A program made the position numbers and the translations under genes. A stretch of DNA of 43,093 bases, from positions 1-43,093 of the forward strand of contig JAFRXK010000041.1 in NCBI GenBank assembly GCA_017442865.1. Direction: 5' to 3'. Positions 38,657 to 43,093 of the stretch are shown here, piece by piece. Each line of letters opens with the position of its first letter. Positions within the stretch are counted from its first letter, which is position 1. This stretch comes from Lachnospiraceae bacterium (GTDB lineage Bacteria; Bacillota; Clostridia; Lachnospirales; Lachnospiraceae). The notes beneath the pieces are model-generated. The model made no database searches and had not been told where the DNA came from. It worked only from the letters and a program-made list of their open reading frames with translations.

Positions 38657-40120
38657 TCAATTATCTTTTTTTCTGTTTTTTATATTACTAAAATCAATTA
38701 TATTATCCGGGCCGGTGCTATCGGCATCACTCTTCTTAGACGAGAGCTCATTAGGCTTAAATCCGCGATATATCTTCATTCTGGAATCCTGCCACAAATC
38801 ATCAAGAATTGCATTAAGCTCTTTTTCCTGGTTTTTATTCTTTGGAACAATATTATTCATCTCCAAAAACTCCAGAATTTCATCCATTTCACAGTAATCA
38901 CAGATTATAGTCTGAATATAGCGGGCACACTCATCAATAATTTCCGTCCTGACATTCATCTTGTTTGCGAGGAACATTTTAAATCGCTTAAGCATTGGTT
39001 CATTCGGCAGTCCGCCCTTTGTTGAAATATCAACCATTTCCTCATATGACGGTATGTAATAATCAATATTTCCCTGTAAAAGCAAAAGGTATTGATACTG
39101 GTCCTCCTCACCTTCTTCTTCAGCTATCAAATCATAGGTAACATACATATTGTCGATATATTCAAAGTTAAAGAACTCCTTTGGAACCTTTTTTATCAGC
39201 TCCTTAAGCTTCAGAATATCAATCGGCTCAAGTCCTTCTACTGACGAACACGCGCTGTTGTACATCTTGAGAAGAATATTTGTTGTGACAATGCCGTACA
39301 ACATATCTGCCGAATCCAGACAGTATTTTGCAAGTCTTGTCTCTTCATCCATGCTTCCGTCAAGCTCTTTAAGTTTTTCAACAACATTTTTAAAGATTTC
39401 AAAACCGTCGCCTTCATGACTTACACCGATTGTATCCAGAAAGTCAAAAAGCTCTTCATTTGACCCGGCCTCTATTCCTCCAAGCACCTCTATGTCATCT
39501 TTTGATTCTCTTGAGCCAATATTTTTAAGCTCGGCTTCAAAATCGAAGTCATCCTCCGCATCAAAATTACACTCAAACTCGGCATTAACAGTATCTATAT
39601 CATATTCGTAATTATTATAAACACTTTCCTCCAGCCAGTTCTTATACATCTCATAATCCGGATGAGTTGTATCATCGAGTATTTTCAGTAAATCATAATA
39701 CCCGTCTATGCCGCCGCAATCTTCAAACGGGCAATCGCCTTTATATTTTATGACCATAGGATAATCATATTCATAATCATCAATTATCTTTTCTACAACG
39801 ACCTTATGCCGCCAATAATCACCCATGTCATATATATATGTAAATCTATCTCCTGTATCAATAATATCATCTATACATGTATCCGCAGCTTCAAGATAAT
39901 CACAATCAAAATTAAAATCCTCATACTCGCTTGTATTAACTGTAATAATCGTGGTATATCTGTCAAATGCGAACTCAAACAAATGATATCCGGTCCAGCC
40001 CATAACATCATTAAACACCTCTGCAAGCTTATAAAACGAAATACCTGCCGGTACTATGCATCTTCTCCATATAGGTGGTTTTGAACCATTAATTGTAATT
40101 TTAAATTGGTATGCCTTCAT
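38657..40120 (-). CDS. pRiA4b ORF-3-like domain protein with long unknown C-terminus
   Basis: Residues 1-165 match the plasmid pRiA4b ORF-3 family pattern (YQFKITINGSKPPIWRRCIVPAG, then DMGDYWRHKVVVEKI and CPFEDCGGIDGYYDLL). This domain is widespread on plasmids and chromosomes, and its function is not known. The remaining 320 residues are acidic and helical with no motif I recognise; a Cys pair (ICDYCEMDE) occurs late. The protein has 487 residues, much longer than the single domain. The ATG at 40120 has AGGAG five bases upstream; a GTG two codons earlier is possible. It lies between thrS and the DUF1540-like gene. Confidence 0.8.
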   Translation of the reverse strand: MKAYQFKITINGSKPPIWRRCIVPAGISFYKLAEVFNDVMGWTGYHLFEFAFDRYTTIITVNTSEYEDFNFDCDYLEAADTCIDDIIDTGDRFTYIYDMGDYWRHKVVVEKIIDDYEYDYPMVIKYKGDCPFEDCGGIDGYYDLLKILDDTTHPDYEMYKNWLEESVYNNYEYDIDTVNAEFECNFDAEDDFDFEAELKNIGSRESKDDIEVLGGIEAGSNEELFDFLDTIGVSHEGDGFEIFKNVVEKLKELDGSMDEETRLAKYCLDSADMLYGIVTTNILLKMYNSACSSVEGLEPIDILKLKELIKKVPKEFFNFEYIDNMYVTYDLIAEEEGEEDQYQYLLLLQGNIDYYIPSYEEMVDISTKGGLPNEPMLKRFKMFLANKMNVRTEIIDECARYIQTIICDYCEMDEILEFLEMNNIVPKNKNQEKELNAILDDLWQDSRMKIYRGFKPNELSSKKSDADSTGPDNIIDFSNIKNRKKDN

Positions 40121-40224
40121 GTACACTCCTGTTAAATTGTAGTCTTTATAACCATTACCTGGTATGCTGCCCCAAAAACATCAATTATATCTTCTGACCA
40201 AATGTCTTTTACATTTGCTAAAAT

Positions 40225-40247
40225 GCGGCACGGCGCAGCCGTGCCGC
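40225..40247 (-). terminator. Terminator after thrS
   Basis: GCGGCACGGC (40225-40234) and GCCGTGCCGC (40238-40247) form a perfect 10-bp GC-rich stem with a 3-base loop; the minus strand continues ATTTTAG. It lies 11 bases after the thrS stop. Confidence 0.75.
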
Positions 40248-40258
40248 AAAAACATTGG

Positions 40259-42220
40259 TTAATTATTTGCCTCAGGATTAATCTTTCTGATTTCCTTTGT
40301 GCGGATTTCCTTGCAGATTGCATCAATAAATTCATTAAGGCTCTTTTGTCCTTCATCGCCCTCAAAGCGGCTTCTTACTGATACAAGTCCTTCTTCCTCT
40401 TCTTTCTGTCCAACAACAAGCATGTATGGTATTCTCTCAAGTCTTGCCTGACGAATCTTCCAGCCAATCTTCTCTGAGCGGTTGTCAACTGACGCACGCA
40501 CACCATTTGCCTTTAATTCCTTGTTTACAGCCTCAGCGTAGTCGGCATATTTCTCTGAAATCGGAAGTACTCTTACCTGCTCAGGACACAGCCATGTCGG
40601 GAAGTTGCCTGCATATTTCTCAATAAGCCATGCAAGTGTTCTTTCATAGCAGCCCATGCTTGTTCTGTGAATAATGTATGGACGCACCTTGTCACCGTTC
40701 TGGTCGATATAATACATATCAAACTGCTCTGCAATAAGAGCATCCCACTGAATTGTAATCATTGTATCTTCCTTGCCGTATACATTCTTTGCCTGAATAT
40801 CTACCTTAGGACCATAGAACGCAGCCTCACCGATTCCCTCATAGAAATCAATGTTAAGCTCGTTAAGGATATCTCTTATGCTCTGCTCTGTCTTGTTCCA
40901 TGTCTCTGCATCACCGATATATTTTTCTTTGTTATCCGGATCCCAGCGTGAAAGACGGTATGTTACATCCTCCTCAACGCCCAGTACTGTCAGACAATGC
41001 TTTGCAAGTGCAAGACATTTCTTAAATTCCTCAACCATCTGGTCAGGACGTACAATAAGATGTCCCTCTGAAATAGTGAACTGACGAACTCTTGTAAGTC
41101 CGTGCATCTCTCCTGAGTCTTCGTTTCTGAAGAGTGTTGATGTCTCGCCGTAACGAAGTGGAAGGTCCATATATGAATGCTGTGTTGCCTTATATACATA
41201 ATACTGGAATGGACATGTCATAGGACGAAGTGCAAAGCATTCCTTGCCTTCTGCTTCTTCACCCATTACAAACATGCCTTCCTTGTAGTGATCCCAGTGT
41301 CCCGAAATCTTGTAAAGGTCGCTCTTTGCCATAAATGGTGTCTTTGTACGGATGTAGCCCCACTCATTATCCTCAAGGTCCTCAATCCAGCGCTGCATTG
41401 TCTGCACAATCTTAGCACCCTTTGGCATAAGAAGCGGAAGTCCCTGTCCGATAACATCTACTGTTGTAAACAGCTCCATTTCACGACCGAGCTTGTTGTG
41501 GTCGCGCTTCTTGATATCCTCAAGATATGCAAGATATTCGTCAAGGTCAGCCTTTTTTGTATATGCTGTACCATAAATTCTTGTAAGCATCTTGTTCTTC
41601 TCGCTGCCTCTCCAGTAAGCACCTGAAGAAGAAATAAGCTTAAATGCCTTAATCCCCTTTGTACTCATAAGGTGAGGGCCTGCACAAAGGTCAGTAAATG
41701 CACCCTGGCTGTAGAAGGAAATCTCGGCATCCTCAGGCAAATCATTGATAAGCTCTACCTTGTACGGCTCCTGTCTTTCTTCCATAAACTTAACAGCCTC
41801 GGCTCTTGGAAGTGTAAATCTCTCAATAGCAGCACCCTCTTTGATAATCTTCTTCATCTCTGCCTCAATCTTGTCAAGGTCCTCTCTTGAAAGTGACGGC
41901 ATATCAAAATCATAATAAAAGCCTGTATCTATAGATGGTCCTATAGCACACTTTGCATCCGGATACAATCTCTTAACAGCCTCAGCAAGCACATGTGATG
42001 TTGTATGACGGTATGCAGCCTTACCTGCCTCATCATTAAATGTAAGGATATTAAGCTCACAATCGCTGTCAACAACTGTTCTCAAATCCACAACCTCACC
42101 ATTTACCTCGCCTGCGCACGCTGCTCTTCCCAAGCCCTCGCTTATATCACATGCAATCTCATAAACCGACATAGCTTTGTCGTATTCCTTTGATGAACCA
42201 TCCTTTAATGTAATCTTCAT
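40259..42220 (-). CDS. thrS: Threonyl-tRNA synthetase
   Basis: ThrRS charges tRNA(Thr). The 653-residue protein has an N-terminal TGS domain (MKITLKDGSSKEYD), an editing domain with HTTSHVLAEAV, and a class II core with motif 2 RNEDSGEMHGLTRVRQF, zinc ligand Cys in MTCPFQYY and motif 3 SMGCYERTLAWLIE, followed by the anticodon-binding domain. The start is the ATG at 42220 with AGGAGGG upstream. A longer open frame continues into the leader but would run through the T-box. Expression is controlled by the T-box. Confidence 0.98.
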   Translation of the reverse strand: MKITLKDGSSKEYDKAMSVYEIACDISEGLGRAACAGEVNGEVVDLRTVVDSDCELNILTFNDEAGKAAYRHTTSHVLAEAVKRLYPDAKCAIGPSIDTGFYYDFDMPSLSREDLDKIEAEMKKIIKEGAAIERFTLPRAEAVKFMEERQEPYKVELINDLPEDAEISFYSQGAFTDLCAGPHLMSTKGIKAFKLISSSGAYWRGSEKNKMLTRIYGTAYTKKADLDEYLAYLEDIKKRDHNKLGREMELFTTVDVIGQGLPLLMPKGAKIVQTMQRWIEDLEDNEWGYIRTKTPFMAKSDLYKISGHWDHYKEGMFVMGEEAEGKECFALRPMTCPFQYYVYKATQHSYMDLPLRYGETSTLFRNEDSGEMHGLTRVRQFTISEGHLIVRPDQMVEEFKKCLALAKHCLTVLGVEEDVTYRLSRWDPDNKEKYIGDAETWNKTEQSIRDILNELNIDFYEGIGEAAFYGPKVDIQAKNVYGKEDTMITIQWDALIAEQFDMYYIDQNGDKVRPYIIHRTSMGCYERTLAWLIEKYAGNFPTWLCPEQVRVLPISEKYADYAEAVNKELKANGVRASVDNRSEKIGWKIRQARLERIPYMLVVGQKEEEEGLVSVRSRFEGDEGQKSLNEFIDAICKEIRTKEIRKINPEANN

Positions 42221-42259
42221 CTTAATTATCCCTCCTGAATAAATAAATTTCTTTCTTAA

Positions 42260-42427
42260 GTCGCGTTGCTCCTTCTTAATTCTCCTGCGTATAAGCAGAC
42301 TGAACTTCAAAAATGCTTCGCATTTTTTCAGTCGCGTTGCTCCTTCACATAGTTTGTATAATGAACTACACCTTGTGCAAGCACAATGTAATCCATTATA
42401 CAAACTGCGTTCAGTCTGCTTATACGC
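42260..42427. repeat. Cloverleaf-like inverted repeat element in the thrS leader
   Basis: An outer perfect 19-bp inverted repeat (42287-42305 and 42409-42427, GCGTATAAGCAGACTGAAC) encloses two inner hairpins: AAAAATGC/GCATTTTT (42309-42327) and AGTTTGTATAATG (42351-42363) with CATTATACAAACT (42394-42406), itself containing TTGTGC-AA-GCACAA. A 16-bp direct repeat, GTCGCGTTGCTCCTTC, occurs inside (42331-42346) and outside (42260-42275). It lies between the T-box terminator and the thrS binding site. Confidence 0.92.
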
Positions 42428-42440
42428 GAAAACTAAAACA

Positions 42441-42671
42441 TCCCTGCTTATACCTCTACAGTATAAGCAGGGACGAATAAACATAATCCGCGGTTCCACC
42501 CTGATTGAATAAAACCTCTTAATTAAAGCTGTAACGGAGCTGCCGGGCTGTATTAAAGCCACTCAGAGCTGGTCTTCGGATAAGTCCGAATGAAAGGCTC
42601 ACACCATATCCTCTCTCGCTGAATTCTTCACATCATCCTACTCGTCTCTTCAACGTGCTTGCTATATAGTT
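42441..42671 (-). promoter_or_regulatory. T-box riboswitch of thrS
   Basis: The T-box sequence AGGGTGGAACCGCG (42489-42502) is followed by an intrinsic terminator with a 12-bp stem, CCCTGCTTATAC/GTATAAGCAGGG (42442-42453 and 42461-42472), and a T-rich tail. Stem I upstream contains the GAAGACCAGCTCTGAG region, where ACC fits the specifier for threonine. Uncharged tRNA(Thr) should stabilise the antiterminator. Confidence 0.93.
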
Positions 42672-42677
42672 ATATCT

Positions 42678-42706
42678 AGTATAGACACTAAAAAATGCTT
42701 TGTCAA
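42678..42706 (-). promoter_or_regulatory. Predicted promoter of the thrS T-box transcript
   Basis: On the minus strand TTGACA (42701-42706), 17 bases and TATACT (42678-42683): nearly consensus. Confidence 0.85.
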
Positions 42707-42806
42707 GAAAAGATTTTGTTTTATTTTAATTTACCAGTCGCCCTGTTCAAAATATTTCGGCTTGATTTCAAATATAATTTTCATAAATAAACTTTTTATT
42801 CATTTC

Positions 42807-42869
42807 TCCTAATCACCCGTCTTTAGGATTTAGCACCATAACTTTTTAGGAGTTTAAATATATTTAAAC
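42807..42869. other. Inverted repeats upstream of the transposase gene
   Basis: TCCTAA/TTAGGA (42807-42812 and 42823-42828) form one small inverted repeat, and GTTTAAATATATTTAAAC (42852-42869) is a perfect 18-bp palindrome. They may mark the left end of the insertion sequence or an operator. The exact IS boundary could not be set, as the other end is outside the window. Confidence 0.4.
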
Positions 42870-42877
42870 CTCCGCAA

Positions 42878-42901
42878 GTCAGCATATTTGCTGGCTTTTT
42901 T
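42878..42901 (+). terminator. Terminator-like hairpin before the transposase promoter
   Basis: GTCAGCA (42878-42884) pairs with TGCTGGC (42889-42895) with one G-U pair, followed by six Ts. Such a structure upstream of a transposase gene can block readthrough transcription from the host. Confidence 0.65.
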
Positions 42902-42939
42902 CGATATCAAAAAAAGTTGACAAAATTTAATTTTAGTGC

Positions 42940-42968
42940 TTGCTTTTTTGGTGCTATGGTGTTATACT
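42940..42968 (+). promoter_or_regulatory. Predicted promoter of the transposase gene
   Basis: TTGCTT (42940-42945), 17 bases and TATACT (42963-42968) lie just before the start at 42985. Confidence 0.5.
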
Positions 42969-42984
42969 ATAGAGGGGTGTTTTT

Positions 42985-43093
42985 ATGGCTTATTTTCTTA
43001 AAAAAACTAACAATAAAAAAGGTTTATATCTTCAGATTTACGAGAGCTTTTATGACCCTGAAAGAGGTCATACTGCCCACAGATCCTTCAAGC
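42985..43093 (+). mobile_element. IS1634-like (IS4-superfamily) transposase, N-terminal fragment cut by window edge
   Basis: The frame starting at ATG 42985 reads MAYFLKKTNNKKGLYLQIYE and continues with YDPERGHTAHRSFK up to the window edge. This is the typical N-terminus of IS1634-family transposases in Clostridia. Thirty-six codons are visible. Whether the element is intact is unknown. Some of the hairpins at 42807-42901 may belong to its left end. Confidence 0.8.

Noticed and set aside
40132..40365. Small open frame overlapping the 3' end of thrS on the same strand
   Set aside because: It is an out-of-frame reading of thrS that runs through the terminator hairpin.
42221..42562. N-terminal extension of thrS into the leader
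   Set aside because: It would translate the inverted repeat element and the T-box; the ATG at 42220 has a strong binding site and gives the normal TGS N-terminus.

Overview
The window looks like chromosomal DNA of a gut-type Firmicute of the class Clostridia, most likely Lachnospiraceae. The evidence is the gene order acpP-rnc-smc, S1 protein-ispH-cmk and infC-rpmI-rplT, strong GGAGG ribosome binding sites, a T-box in front of thrS, an L20-type leader, a large secreted mannanase with Thr/Gln linkers, and a biotin-dependent decarboxylase/Na+ pump cluster. The genus cannot be fixed from the sequence. Most genes are on the minus strand.

Layout: 1-3.3 kb holds smc (cut by the window edge), rnc, acpP and plsX. 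3.3-4.1 kb encodes a lipoprotein L,D-transpeptidase. 4.2-8.7 kb is one very large secreted enzyme with two N-terminal beta domains, three CBM6-like modules, a CARDB-like domain, an SGNH esterase and a GH26 mannanase. 8.9-11.8 kb has upp (plus strand), an M32 carboxypeptidase and a Nudix hydrolase. 11.9-19.1 kb runs ruvA-ruvB, a U32 protein, a SEDS protein and a penicillin-binding protein. 19.2-24.3 kb has a YprB-like nuclease (plus strand), then a minus-strand group of YbaK/ProX-type deacylase, C39/BtrH-like protein, GH2 beta-glucuronidase and EamA-type transporter. 24.4-28.5 kb is HI0933-like flavoprotein, cmk, ispH and S1 protein, tightly packed. 28.6-33.8 kb encodes an acyl-CoA carboxyltransferase, OadG, biotin carrier, OadB Na+ pump and biotin-less OadA. 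34-36.6 kb has an orphan sugar-binding lipoprotein, two divergent tRNA-Leu genes and two small unknown genes. 36.8-38.2 kb is infC-rpmI-rplT with its leader. 38.2-40.1 kb has a DUF1540-like protein and a pRiA4b ORF-3-like protein. 40.3-42.7 kb is thrS with its T-box. The right end enters an IS1634-like transposase.

The most notable signals are: (1) an esterase and a mannanase in one chain, with a 155-bp near-identical duplication among its CBM modules; (2) a carboxylase cluster that encodes counterparts of all three transcarboxylase subunits together with a Na+-pumping membrane subunit; (3) several families of structured non-coding repeats between genes, including a cloverleaf-like inverted repeat between the thrS T-box terminator and thrS, a three-copy 65/66-bp palindromic repeat inside the decarboxylase cluster, and a repeat found both after rplT and before the M32 gene; (4) an AUU start codon for infC. 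No CRISPR array, prophage or obvious defence island was found.
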